Shown here in pieces: positions 1 to 12,506 of a stretch of DNA of 64,000 bases. The position numbers were made by a program, and so were the translations under genes. How positions within the stretch are numbered: the first letter of the stretch is position 1; each line of letters starts with the position of its first letter. The notes under the pieces were generated by a model that made no database searches, was not told the origin of the DNA, and saw only the letters and a list, made by a program, of their open reading frames with translations. Origin of the DNA: Berghia stephanieae. Lineage: Eukaryota; Mollusca; Gastropoda; Nudibranchia; Aeolidiidae. The DNA is taken from the NCBI GenBank assembly GCA_034508935.3, contig CM067445.1, forward strand, positions 87,471,653-87,535,652, read 5' to 3'.

Positions 1-171
1 TCGCCAAACAGTGTTATGAACTTTATGTAAGTGTTGATTTTTTTTTAAAAAGGTATTCGTCTGTTTTGTTTTGTTTTATTTTGTACATAGCTATGTAAAT
101 AAATCAGTCAAAACTTTTCTAGCCTAATAATAATTCAGATAGAATGGGGGGAGAGTCAGAGAAATGAAAGA

Positions 172-172
<1 letters not shown>

Positions 173-229
<57 letters not shown>
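173..229. repeat. (GA)n microsatellite
   Basis: A pure GA/AG dinucleotide run followed by a short G run. Apparent reading frames through it are only poly-Ser/Leu translations of the repeat. Confidence 0.95.
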
Positions 230-234
<5 letters not shown>

Positions 235-385
235 AATAATGTGATGCGAGATTAATTGGATTTTTCATTTTATTTATGAGTGTTATATATATGAAATATT
301 TTGAGAACAAGTTATAATTACCGTTAATTCATTCATTGATTATTATTTTGTAAATATTATATCAATTTGCATCCTATCATCATCT

Positions 386-746
386 GTGTATTATTATGTT
401 ATTATTATTATTGTTATTATTAATGTTATTATTATTTTGTTATTATTAATTATTATTTTATTATAATTATTATTATTATGTTATTATTATTATTGTTATT
501 ATTAATGTTATTATATATTATTATTATTATTAATTAATGTTATTATTATTATGTTATTATTAAGTTTTTATTATTATTTTATTATTAATGTTATATTATT
601 ATTGTTATTATTAATGTTATTATTATTATTTTATTATTATTTTATTATTATTATTTATTATTATTATTATTATTATTATTTATTATATTATTATTATTAT
701 TATTATATTATTATATTATTATTTATTATTATTATTATTATTATTA

Positions 747-810
<64 letters not shown>

Positions 811-875
811 TATTATTATTATTAATTATTATATATTATTATTATTATTATGATTATTATTATTATTATTGTTAT
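386..875. repeat. (ATT)n microsatellite, about 490 bp, imperfect
   Basis: A long ATT/TTA triplet tract with scattered single-base slips and GTT variants. It becomes purer from about 740 to 820. The poly-Leu/Ile/Tyr frames across it are not genes. Confidence 0.95.
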
Positions 876-880
876 CATCG

Positions 881-2132
881 TTTTTAAATACGTATCATAA
901 ACATCGTTATTACTGCATATAAGATTATTTTGCTGCATTAGAAATACTCATAACCATAATAGATAATGCTGATTTTTGTTCCAAATTTTTAAAATGTTTA
1001 TTCATGAAAGATAACGAAATGAATGGCAAGGTATGCGAGATGCTGATACTATTATAAAAGTTTATCAATAGGCATGTTGTATTACAGTTGACAGTCAAAA
1101 GCGTTCATGGTAGCATCATAACTTGATGAAATCGTTTCAGTTACTTTTCACTGTTTTGGCCTTTAAGTTTTCTTTCTATCCATACTTTCCATTAATCTAA
1201 CCTTGACCTTCAACCTAATGTTATACGGATATCAGATATAATAATATAATCTTGATTAAACTGTCAATGAAATGTTTAACAGACTGAGCGCAGCTGCTCC
1301 TGTGTCAATTAAGAAGCTATAAAATTGTAAATCATAATTTATTTTATTGAATATTTCTTTCAAATTTAAATTCAGGGAGGCCAGGCCCTAAATGCAGTTT
1401 AAACGTGTAATAGCTTATAGTTAAAGATAAAACGAAAACAACCCCAGTTGCAAGAAGACTGTCAAAGATACATCAATAAATCTTCAGAGAAGAAAATGCT
1501 TGTGAGCAGATTTTTCTTCCATTAAGTTTCTATACTCTATGGGGGATGGGCCACATCAAGGTTATAATTCCCATGCTTCTATTTTGTGTAATCCCCTATT
1601 AAATGTGTTGCAAGTGCCGTAAAACCCTTAAAAATAAATAAACATCCCTTGTTAACGCTAAGGTCTTTAATTTTTTAATTTTTTTTGCCACTGGCCGGTA
1701 TCCGTATCACATTTTGTGTCAATAATGAGAATAAATGAATCCATCAGTACTGGAAATGTTTGCTTCATGCAACTGCCTCACATTGAAATCTTCACTTTCA
1801 ATGTGGTTTATTATCTATTTATTGTGTAATGACCCAATCCACCAAATATTGCACTCCAGGTGAAAGAGAAAGCATAAGATTACATCAGCGATGGCTTTAC
1901 AGTAAAAGTCACAATATACATACTATGTTGATTGTCATAACATTATTAGTTTGATTATAAATGCAAATTGGTTTTATGGTTTATTGCGTTTTGCTTATGT
2001 TTAAGATTATAATATTCATTTTAGCCAATGATGAAGAGTTGCATCTTGGAATAGATTGTAAAATGAAACTCGGCCAAATTTGGTTTTGAAATGAAAGAAA
2101 GATGAATCGAGAGATAAAAACAAAGAATGAGA

Positions 2133-2135
<3 letters not shown>
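881..2135. other. Unassigned AT-rich sequence with a fragment of repeat B at 1602-1643
   Basis: I see no coding exon here. The only recognisable piece is the 3' end of interspersed repeat B (key string GTTGCAAGTGCCGTAAAACC) at 1602-1643. Confidence 0.5.

Positions 2136-2200
<65 letters not shown>
2136..2200. repeat. (GA)n microsatellite
   Basis: A pure GA run of about 64 bp. Confidence 0.95.
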
Positions 2201-2205
<5 letters not shown>

Positions 2206-2931
2206 GAGATATTTCTTTTTAGTTTGTGTATTTTCATACAAGTGCACATATTATGGCTATTCAACATTTTGATAAAGATGTGATCTAGTCTCTACTTCAC
2301 CAAGTTTTGAAATGTATAAGTATATGTATGAGTGTGGCTGTCACGTCTAAACATACTTTCAATTCCAATATAAGAGCAACCTTAGTGTTGCCCATTTATG
2401 CATTCATATTTCAATGACATTCATGTTGTTAATAATACTTGTCTGCTGTTTCGTTTCGAAGGCATATATCGACAAAGATCAATCAAAACACGTTTATTTT
2501 ATGTCTCTTAGATTGTCATCAGTGCAATAGTTCATTTTGCATAATTAATTTGTTTTTTCTTCTTATTTTGATCTTTTGGATAATAAATTTTGATTCCACA
2601 AGCAAAAGAGTGATGCCCTACTTTGACAAAAACTAATATTGTCAGTGCTATATTAAGTGTCATTCTTATTTTGGGCACACATGCCCAAAAGGTGACTCTC
2701 TGGCCCTTTTCTTACGTAATGATTATTAGATAATACGCTTTAATGAACTGGGAAATGATCGTTATCTTCCCCTCACCCCTCATATAAAGTGAATAAATTG
2801 AATACCTATACCCACAGAGCAATGACGCGCTTTACTGTGAGCATTAAGATGACTTTAGTATGCGTCATGATGTGAAGTATCAAGCTAATAAAGGGTAATC
2901 ATTGCATATATTTTCTTCTAGTATGGAAGGA

Positions 2932-3420
2932 CTGGGTGGGGTTCCTGACCTCCCATAGTGGGCAGGGATATACATATTGTGTCTTCTATCCCCCTATATC
3001 TGTTTTCCAACTTGCTTTCTGTCTTTGTCTTGAAATGAGATTACTTGGTTTTTGTTCTGGTCCTGGCCGGATACCCTGACTGGGAGGGAAACAGTCAAAT
3101 GTATAGTTAGTTTTGGGAGATGATATTTGTTTCCTTTTACATATGTATGATTTGTAAACAGTTGAGTGTGTGCCTCTTGGCGGGGACTTGTGCTTGTGTC
3201 TGGATGAGACATTTAGTGGTCTTTAACTTAAGTGCACTGATAGTGTGCTCTTTGAATCTAGATCTTTTCCATATTTGAGTCAATTCCCCTTTGTCTTGCT
3301 TATTCTTGGGTGCTTTAATTGTAATTCTAGAACTTTTTACTATCCCATTTCTTCCTTTTTACTGGAGCTGATATGACCTAAATGTGTTGCAAGTGCCGTA
3401 AAACCCTTAAAAACAAACAC
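2932..3420 (+). repeat. Interspersed repeat B, near full length
   Basis: A SINE-sized element of about 490 bp. It begins CTGGGTGGGGTTCCTGACC and ends GTGCCGTAAAACCCTTAAAA plus an A-rich tail. A 7-bp direct repeat, ATGGAAG, flanks it (2923-2929 and 3422-3428) and looks like a target-site duplication from retroposition. It has no coding capacity. Other copies lie at 3736, 26565, 27752, 31662, 39858, 43093, 44490 and 46688. Confidence 0.8.
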
Positions 3421-3735
3421 AATGGAAGAAAATAATTGGGAGCAGGAGAGATAATAAATGATACAAGAGAAGAAAAAAAGAAAATGTTCTCAAGCTGTTA
3501 GTTGCTTTACCAATACAATCTCTCACCCACCCCCCCCCAAATATGTATTTTATGACTGCCTTTGTCGTTGAATTGGATGGCATGGCTTTTCTCACGCCCC
3601 AACTGGAGTCAATGCCGTGAGGTAAATAGTCGGGTTGTGGTGTTGTAATTTTTGTCGATGATGTGGTGGGGGGGGGGGGGGTCTTTTGGAGTTGTTGATG
3701 CGTTTTGATGAGCACTGATACATGACTCAATAACC

Positions 3736-4225
3736 CTGGGATTGAACCTCCAATAGGCAGGGGGTCTACTAGTCTCGTATGTCACCTAAACTGTTTCCAA
3801 CATGCTTCGTCTTGTTGAGAGATTACTTTGTTTTGTCCTGTGCCTGGCCGACCCTTATAGGAGGAACGTCAAATGCATAGTTATTGTTTTGGGAATGATT
3901 TTTTTTCCATTTAAATATCTCTCAGTTATAATTATATAAATTGTTATCTTCATGTAAATGTAAGTTTAGTGTATCCTCTTTGTTGGATTTTGTGTTTGTG
4001 TTCCTGATGAACTTATGTGATCTCAAACTAAGTACATTGGTGGTGTGCTCTTGGAATCTACATCTGATCCCTATTTGTTCCCAGTTCCCCTATGTCTTAC
4101 TTTTTCTTGGTGCTTTAATTGTAATTCTAGAACTTTTTACTATCCCATTTTCTTCCTTTTTACTGGCGCTGATATAACCTAAATGTGTTGCAAGCACCGT
4201 AAAACCCTTAAAAACAAAAAAAACA
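3736..4225 (+). repeat. Interspersed repeat B, second copy
   Basis: Same order of landmarks as the 2932 copy: CTGGGATTGAACC start, the cytosine-rich TCTATCC region reduced, GGAGATGAT-type middle, and the GTTGCAAGCACCGTAAAACC end with an A-rich tail. It sits about 300 bp after the first copy in the same orientation. Confidence 0.75.
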
Positions 4226-4686
4226 AAACATTGCTTTTGAATCTATGTCTGATGCGTTTTGACTGGCACTGAAATGACTCAAAACCCCTGGGAATGAACA
4301 CACAAGAACCAAGAGTCCTACAGACTCGTAATGTGTGTAACTGAAACTTTTCAATATGTCATGTAGCAGCTTTCCTTTTCCCATGTGCCAATACGACCTA
4401 AAAGGATTAGAATAACTGAGTTTTTGCTTATATGTTTCTCTCAATACAATATCCTATACAGCGTTCATAATTGAAAATGTCCACACTTTGACTTAAAAGT
4501 AATTTCGTCCCAGTCATTGTTGCATACATAAATTGTTGTTGGTGTTACTACTGTGAAACGTATGCTGCTCCCTGCTAAACCGCCAACATTGTTTACCGCT
4601 AATTTAATTACGAACACGGCCTATTAGTTAAATTAATGGGAGAACTATTCTTTTTAACCATTAACTGCCACGCTGGAAAAACATGC

Positions 4687-4805
4687 TTAACTCACTCAAT
4701 CCTAGAGATTTTTGCTACTTTTCAAAATTGGAAAAAATGTATTAAAAATGGGCATGTGCATTGATCGTTTTATTCAACTACCATTAACATGTAAAAAATT
4801 GAAGG
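4687..4805 (+). mobile_element. TTAA-flanked MITE family G, left-end fragment
   Basis: Begins TTAACTCACTCAATCCTAG and matches the end of the complete copy at 61121-61349. Only one end is present. Confidence 0.6.
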
Positions 4806-5641
4806 ACAACGTTTATCTACGCCAAATTTTTAATGCTGCTTTGAGATTACGACAATTAACTGGTAAGGTCATGTCAGCACTGTCAATATAATTGGCCCAA
4901 TTTACCCATTTTGTCTGTTTATTAGCAATATATTGGCAAAAAGTCTCTAAACCTATGTAATCAACTTTGAATACAGTCCGATTAAATACTCAATGCATTA
5001 AATGTGACATTTTGTCTGGCTTTTAACTATTTTAAATTCACAATTATCTGTAAGGTGCATTCCATTGCATTGGTAAGTCAGTGTGAATAAAATATATAAA
5101 GTCTTAAAACTATGGTTTCCAGATTCATTATTAAAATCATTAATGTCGTTGGTTGTAAATATATGTTTAAATTATGAGTATTATTATTATTCAATCAAAC
5201 TATCATTTAATTTAATCAATAAGATAAGTCGGGAATATAATAAATTAATTATCAACAACTTTTATTTTAAAAAACACAAAATTATTTCCATACAATTCAT
5301 ATTCATATTTTTGCTTTCTTATGACTCTAGCCTCCCATTATTTATCACCTCACCATGCCATACAGTTCATTTTCTTTCTGTCACACTCATTAAGTTCATA
5401 AACTTTCTCTATCATATCTTATCTTACTTTCTCTGAATGTATCAATTTCGTTTCATAATAATGACACACATGATTTCCAAACACGGAAGGCGGGATGGCC
5501 TTGAATTATATATATATACCTTTTCCATGTTTATAGAGAACAGAAACAAATGATAATATAGGAGTTTTCTTTGTATAAAAAGTTCGCCTTTGACCAAGGT
5601 AGCATAGGCAGTCTTATATATGAGAGATGGAATTTCTTCTT
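4806..5641. other. Unassigned AT-rich sequence
   Basis: No splice-bounded open frame or known repeat recognised. The longest open frame (5083-5436) is Ile/Leu/Tyr/Asn rich as expected of AT-rich noncoding DNA. Confidence 0.4.
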
Positions 5642-5645
5642 TTAA

Positions 5646-5866
5646 CTCTCTCCTTACCGACCATTTTCAGTATTTTCCCAAAATGGAGGCTTTCAAGCAG
5701 AAAAATTGATTTTTTAAAACTCAAATAATCTCTCTACAAAACAACTTTATGTTCTTATTGATTAAACAAAGATCATTGTGGTGTACAAAATATATCTGAA
5801 TAAGAAACAAATGTATATTGTGTCGTAACAAATGTGACGATTTTGCTGTAGGTGGTAAGGAGAGAG
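5646..5866. mobile_element. TTAA-flanked MITE family F, copy 1 (piggyBac-like)
   Basis: A 221-bp element bounded by TTAA at 5642-5645 and 5867-5870. Its ends are inverted repeats: CTCTCTCCTTACCGACC on the left and GGTGGTAAGGAGAGAG on the right. The duplicated TTAA target is the hallmark of the piggyBac superfamily. There is no transposase. Two more copies (29075-29347 and 50392-50661) share the ends and an internal CGTAACAAATGTGACGATTT motif. Confidence 0.8.
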
Positions 5867-5870
5867 TTAA

Positions 5871-6600
5871 ACGATCTCTGATATATTATAATACATATTT
5901 GTAAGTTACTAATACTAATCTGCACCCAGAAACCGTTTGACTATATCCCTTTAATCGGGGATCCCATATCTCTCCGCTTGGGTGGGACTTTTTTTTTCTG
6001 TCAGAATAGACACACAGGGTATATTAATTTTGGATCTATTAACGTCCATTTTAAGTGACCAAAGGCCACTAGACTTGCTTTTTATTGATAATTAATGTTA
6101 GCGCAAAAAAAAAAAAAAAAAGCTCTAGATCTAAATAAAATCTTTTTATATTTTTGTCATTATTGTCTTCAGAAACTAATATAGTGCTATAAATAATCTG
6201 GGTTGTCTTGTAGCTTGTTTTCAAACGTCGCTATTTTTTTTTTTAATTGTTAAAAGAGTTAACAATTATGAGTTAAGAGGCCTTGGTTACAAAATGACGA
6301 TGTTTTACACTTTAGTTAATGTTCCAATTTTGGTATCCGTTTTTTTTCCTCTGATTTGTACACAGGAACTTTCCATATAAAAAGCAAATTTTTCTTTTTT
6401 CATTTTTATATTTTTGAGGTTCAAGTGACAAAAATTTGATGGACGGAATTTATTTGAATGATTTTTTTTAGCTTAAAATTCTAGAAATGAGAACTGGATT
6501 GTGTCGCGTACAAAATTTTCTGTTTTCTAAATGGGCCAATGCTCTTTTCTTGTTTGTCTTCCAGTTATTCCTTACCAATTTGGCAATATTGTCTGAACCG
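5871..6600. other. Unassigned AT-rich sequence
   Basis: Contains a poly-A run near 6105-6120 and homopolymer T runs. Nothing gene-like was seen. Confidence 0.4.
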
Positions 6601-6604
6601 TCAC

Positions 6605-6618
6605 CGCCATCATCATCG

Positions 6619-6665
<47 letters not shown>

Positions 6666-6758
6666 GTCGTCGTCGTCGTCATCATCATCATTATAGCATC
6701 ACCTTTACAATCGCCGACATCATCATCATCATTATAGCATCACCTTTACAATCGCCGA

Positions 6759-6806
<48 letters not shown>

Positions 6807-6838
6807 TATCATCATAGCATCTCCATTACAATCGCCGA

Positions 6839-6874
<36 letters not shown>

Positions 6875-6925
6875 AGCATCACAATTAAAATCGCCAACCT
6901 CACCATCAACATCAACATCACCATC
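6605..6925. repeat. (ATC)n microsatellite with an embedded higher-order unit
   Basis: ATC/CAT triplets are interrupted four times by a conserved spacer that reads ATAGCATCACCTTTACAATC or close to it. Blocks of triplet plus spacer have therefore been duplicated as a unit. Confidence 0.9.
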
Positions 6926-7459
6926 ATTGTCCTATTGTTTATTATTGCCACTCTCGTAACTGTTCGCGATAGAGAAAAGTAGCCGTAGTTGATTTGTATT
7001 TTTCTTCAACAATAAAGGGATGGATAAAAAAATTTTTTTTTTTAATTGATTATTACTATGACATACATATTTTGTTTCTCTTAATTTCAATACAATTGAT
7101 GAATGACATAAGTGATACATGCAAAATCCGTTAAATGTACATTCAAGATAAACATCGTTGCTTGTGTGAGTGTGTTGCGATTTTTTTCTTTCTCCCTCTT
7201 AAAATAACAACAGAAGGGTTCGTCTTTGACTGTATTTATTTTTTTTTTTTACTTCTCTTCCAATGCAATATTTCAAAGAGATGCAAACTAGACATCTTCA
7301 TTGGTTATCATTTTCTTTTTTTTTTTTTCTTTTTTTTTTACATTTAATTTTATTTAAGTTGTACGAAAAGTATTTCATTTCAACATTTATTATTAATTAA
7401 TTATGATTATCATTGACCATGTCACAGAATAAAAACAACTGATAAATATCAGAAGTCGT

Positions 7460-8050
7460 TTTGCTTTATTATTATTATTATTGTTGTTGTTGTTGTTATT
7501 GTTTTGTTGTTATTATTATTGTTATTATTCTTATGTTTTAATTATTGATTTTTTAATGTCATTAAGGGTAATATTTACTTGTCAATTTTTTTTATATTTT
7601 GTTCGATTGTTTTTGTTTTTAAAATTATTTTTATTGTTTTAGGACAGGAGGAGGGATTGGGGCTGGCGAAAAGAAAAGAACAGACAGAAGTAATGTTTAA
7701 TAGTTTTAATGTCAAGAATCAATCATAAAAACCTGGCATATTATTAAACTGGAATTGTGATTCCTTACTGGTATGTCTGACCAACGGTTTAATGTTCAGG
7801 GGTGATTTGGATGCTAAAAACTGATTCTAAAGTTTAAATATAGAAGAAATTTATGGTTTATTAAAGATGATAGACGTCGGATCGTAATCAGGGTTCTCAC
7901 AACGTCAGCAGAAAAAATATTCCAGACCCATATCCTTACCATAAACTCTCCGAAACGAAGAAAGACTTTGAACTTTGAAAATGGCTTTCAGATGTAGTAT
8001 AAATAGTAATGTGCATAGCTGATGTGGTGAAAGAGTTATGATGATGTGGG
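7460..8050. other. Short ATT/GTT repeats and unassigned sequence
   Basis: ATT/GTT triplets at 7466-7530, then AT-rich sequence without recognisable genes. Confidence 0.5.
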
Positions 8051-8445
8051 GATGGCGGTAGTAGTAGTAGTGGTAATGATGATGATGATGCGTTGGGGTT
8101 TGCAGTAGTGGTGGTAGTGATGATGATAAGATGGAGTGGTTGTTAGTAATGATGATGTGGTAGTGGTGGTGGTTGTGGTGGAGATGATGATAATGATGAT
8201 GATGATGATGATGATGATGTAATGATGATGTGGTGGTGGTTGCGATAGTGGTGGTACTAATGATCATGATTATGTGATGGCAGTTGCAGTAGTGGTGGTG
8301 GTGGTGAGATGATGATGATGATGATGATTATATGGTGGTCGCAGTAGTGGTGGTGGTAGTTATAATGATATGATGGTGGTCATGGTAGTGTTTGCATGTG
8401 GTAGTGATGATAATGATGTGGTGGTTGATGTAGTAGTAGTAGTAT
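8040..8445. repeat. Imperfect GAT/GTG/GTA triplet region
   Basis: Purine-rich triplet mixture (GATGAT, GTGGTG, GTAGTA) over about 400 bp. The poly-His frame on the opposite strand is an artefact of the repeat. Confidence 0.9.
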
Positions 8446-8511
8446 AAAAAAACCGATTGTAACGTTGCAATTGGACAAGGGAAGTAATTCAGGAAATTCC
8501 AGACAAGCTAT

Positions 8512-8512
8512 G

Positions 8513-8581
<69 letters not shown>

Positions 8582-8602
8582 TTTTTTTTTTTTTTTTTTT
8601 TC
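8512..8602. repeat. (ATT)n tract running into poly-T
   Basis: About 70 bp of pure ATT followed by about 20 T. Confidence 0.95.
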
Positions 8603-8847
8603 AAATTAAAAAAAAAAATATTTATTATTTATTTATTTAAAAAAAAATTAAATGACCTTTTTGCCCTTGCTCCTCCTTGTCTAGGATTGACCCACTTGTT
8701 AATGGAGGGGGTGACGATAGCCACACATTGAAACCTTTCCCAGTCCCACCCTGTGTTCAAGCTTTTGGCGCCACATTTTCTGTATCTAATAGCCATTAAT
8801 AGGTTGGTAACATCGGGGCTCTTTTACCTTCTTGTTCTTGACCACCT

Positions 8848-8973
8848 CCTCCACCCCCCCCCCCCCCCCCCCCCTCCCTTTCTTCTTCCAGTTTCTTCTC
8901 GACCCCTAACTCCTCATCCATTTTTCCCCAACTTTCCTCTACTTTGTTCTTGAACTCCTCCTCCTCCTCCTCC

Positions 8974-9008
<35 letters not shown>

Positions 9009-9196
9009 TTCATCAGCATCAATATCATCAACATCATCATCATCATATCATCGTCGTCATCATCATATCATCTTCATCATCATTATCATATCATCATCAT
9101 CATCATCATCTTCTTCTTCTTCTTCTTCTTCTTCTTCTTCTTCTTCTTCTTCTTCCTCTTACTCCTACCCCTTTTCTCCTCCTCCCATCTCCTCCT
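8848..9196. repeat. Poly-C, then CTC/ATC/TTC triplet repeats
   Basis: A poly-C run at about 8853-8873, then pyrimidine-rich text, then successive CTC, ATC and TTC triplet blocks at 8956-9195. The poly-Ser frame is not a gene. Confidence 0.9.
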
Positions 9197-9205
9197 CCTT
9201 TTCCT

Positions 9206-9960
9206 AGTGGGGGCCATTGGTTAGATAAGGATTTCAAACAAAAAATACTATTTTTCTGCCTTGGTACATTGCCGTTGAATGTGCAATAATTGATTCTGTT
9301 CTTTTAATTTCGGTACTTTATATTTATATTAATTTGGTTAATTGGCGACCAAACGTTTTAAAATAATATTTCTTATGTCTTGAACTATTTGAATATACTC
9401 AAAAAAGAGTGAGCTACCAAAATCTGTACTTGAAAGTGTAAACTAATTTTTATGACGGCCGCTTACAAACTGAGTGATTAGGTTTGATTTCTTTTCAAAA
9501 TCGAAAGTAAGAACTTGCAGAGGATGTTTCAAGACTGAATATTTATCGCGCCAGAATCTTTGAAAAGTTGTAGCCTAATCAATTAATAATAAGAAATGTT
9601 TAACAACCTAGCATTTGGAGGTAATTTCTGCAGATGATAGACCCATTGTCATGATTGTTATTTCTATCGATTCGCTCGTTGGCTAACTCCTAGATCGTGA
9701 TCAGACTCGGACATCCAACATCCTGATTTGGATTACTGTACTGTACTGTTTCTTTTTCTTATTGATTGTGGAGGCATGTGGCTTTATATTTGTCTTTTTT
9801 TCATATATGATTTACTGATATTGACTTTATTATCGTAGTATAGTGCGTTATTCTTGGGTGATCCCTTCGCTCATTATGTCAACTTCACTGTAATACTTGG
9901 AGACTAACAGAACTAGAGAGCTGCGCCGGTGGTACCAATACTTAGACTTAGATTCTTTAT
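9206..9960 (+). mobile_element. P-like (THAP) transposon copy 1, left part
   Basis: Starts AGTGGGGGCCATTGGTTAGA and is collinear with 14350-15600, for example the shared TAATTGATTCTGTTCTT and GTGATCAGACTC stretches. It lacks the outer half of the inverted repeat seen at 14295. Its later part carries the THAP reading frame at 12507. Sequence between 9960 and 12300 does not align with the second copy and may be private or inserted. Confidence 0.6.
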
Positions 9961-10346
9961 CTTTTACAATCATTCGGTTGGACAGAAAAATATAAAAAAC
10001 TTAACGCTTACCGTCAAAAGCAGTTTAGATTTGAAGATGCATTTGTTTTCTATAAAAAAACAAAAACATTCGGTACTAGACAATCATTGATGAATTTCAA
10101 AAGTTGTGTTTGAAATTATATGCCTAAATTTTTCATGATTCATTCCTCGCGAATCGTGTGGGCTTACGTCTGTTTACATGGTGCCGCTGCTAAAAAACAG
10201 GTTTTAAAAAAAAAGTTTATTGAGAAAAATATTACGGAAAAAGTGTCACTAGATAGGTATGCAATTTGGTCAGTGTGTACAATGAATTTGGTGCATAAGT
10301 GCAGTAAAAATTGGTGCGCAAAATTAGTTCGTAGCGGATGCGAGAC

Positions 10347-10347
<1 letters not shown>

Positions 10348-10384
<37 letters not shown>
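10348..10384. repeat. (GT)n microsatellite
   Basis: About 17 GT units, with a short second GT tract at 10414-10428. Confidence 0.95.
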
Positions 10385-10389
<5 letters not shown>

Positions 10390-10937
10390 CCTTCGTTATT
10401 CAACGAAGGATACGATGTGTGTGTGTGTCTCTCTTTTTTTTAAATTAAAAAAAAAATTATTTTTTCTTTTGGGAGTGCCTACGTACACGGTGGCGAGGGG
10501 TATCTAGCCTCAGGATCTACGTACACATTAACTGGTTTACTGTTGCAACTATTACATGGTTGCAACACAAGCAATGGATGGTCCTCACTGTCATGAGCGC
10601 ATGCTCGTGTGTGTGTGTGTGTATGTGTTTTTTAAATCAAAACAATTTTAACCATTAATGGCGAGATTCAATCTTACACTACCCAAACTCCAGATCTTAG
10701 TCTTAATGTTATCATTAAAAGACAAGCTTTGCAATTATAGTTTAATTGAAGCCCGAGTGGAAAAATACTCTTACTACTGCTCTCTTAGTATAAACGATTT
10801 ATTCTGCATAAGCATCTGGAGAAGAAAAAAATCAGTGTCACTGTAAGAGGTTAAAATTTCATGCACCAAGAACACCTCTGTAACAATCCTTTGATCTACA
10901 TCATCAGGCAACCCATTGTATCTTTCATCTTTTCCCA

Positions 10938-10964
10938 TTCCCCCCCCCCCCCCCCCCAGGCCGT

Positions 10965-11052
<88 letters not shown>
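10938..11052. repeat. Poly-C followed by (CT)n
   Basis: About 20 C, a short GGCCGTGTG spacer, then about 80 bp of CT. Confidence 0.95.
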
Positions 11053-11059
11053 TGTCATA

Positions 11060-12300
11060 GTGTTATCCCTTCCCCTTCCCACCCTCATTGTAAAATGAAA
11101 ACGTTCTGCTGTTTGCAAATGGGCCATTCCAGATCAAGTGGACCAAGGATGGGAACCACACCCCTTTTGATTTTCCTTAAACTTGGCTAAATTGAAGATA
11201 CTTATGAGACATGAAGAAAACCAAATTTTCAGTTCAGAATATGAATATTTGAATTTTTTACAATTTGTTGAAATTTTGTCTCAAAAAGCGTCAAAATCAG
11301 ATTTGCTCGTTGGTCCATTTTTGAGAGGCTATAACTTTTTATTAATAAAGCTAATTCTCTCAAATTTGGTAATCCTTTACAACTTTTAGTATAGATTACA
11401 ATTATTTGAAGGAAAATGAAAATATTTATCAACGTTTGGAGTTATCTGCCCTTGAATAAGGCTCCCCGCGCTGTTCGGCAAAAAAATGGATTTTTTCAAT
11501 ATTTTTTTTCATGACTTTATTGTTTCACTTTTGGTCATTGATGATTTGTATATCAATAAATAACATATGGTCCAACAAAATATAGCAAAAATATGGGTCT
11601 GGTACTATAATTTTTCGAACAATAACGCATAGCATAATGCAACGTTCACAAAAATCGCAAATTTTAGTCAACTTCAAGGTTCAAAACGGTCAAAGATGTC
11701 GGCTGGGATTTTTTTCAAAATTTGATATATTGTGCAGATACACTATTTCTATAAGCATATGGAAGCTTTCCTTGTATTTTGAGGTGCTTCATGGTAAAAA
11801 TCACCGGCAAAGAACCGAAGTATCTCTTAAGTTACAAAGGGGCATAACTCAATAAATTATTTAAACCCTCAAAATCGACTTATATTGCACTACACAGATA
11901 ACAAACAAAGCTTAAAACATTTGGCTTATGGCAAACTCTTAAAAGCTAATAAATTCAAAGCTCTCAGTTTATTTATTTTTGAAAAAAGTGCGAAATAATG
12001 CATTAACAGTTCAATAATTGTAAACTACACACTCATTCAGATACACCAGGGTGGCATGAATGAAACAAAATATCCAGCTCCTATAGATTTATCATTTTGT
12101 GTGTTCGAATGTTCTCCAGTTAAAAATAGCATGTAAAAAAAGTGAGAAAGTTAAAGGAGAAAGGACTTTTTGCCGAACCCTATTCTAAAAGAGGTAAAAG
12201 AATAACAGATGAGATTAAAGAAAAAGTAATTGAATTTTTATAACAACAATGACTATTCGCGGCTGTGTCCTGGAAAGAACGACTGTGTTTCAGTCACAAT
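11060..12300. other. Unassigned AT-rich sequence between halves of P-like copy 1
   Basis: No domain recognised. Short open frames here lack splice context and look like chance. Confidence 0.4.
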
Positions 12301-12506
12301 TGATGGGGAAAAAACTAAAGTGCAAAACGTTTGATATATATATATAGTTATGACTCAAATGGATCTGATGTTGCTGTGATATGGCTGTCTATCCTATGGG
12401 ATTAGTACCCTGCTGATATAGTTTTCTTTTCCATGTTTTGCCTCACGTGAACTTTTACCTCTTGTGAATCTGATGTTGATGGACTTGATTTGCTGGCAAA
12501 TTCAAG

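Noticed and set aside
551-853. 100-residue Leu/Ile/Tyr frame
   Set aside because: A translation of the (ATT)n array; no complexity, no splice or start context.
6487-6817. Poly-Ser and poly-His frames
   Set aside because: These are frames of the (ATC)n array with a short non-repeat lead. There is no domain.
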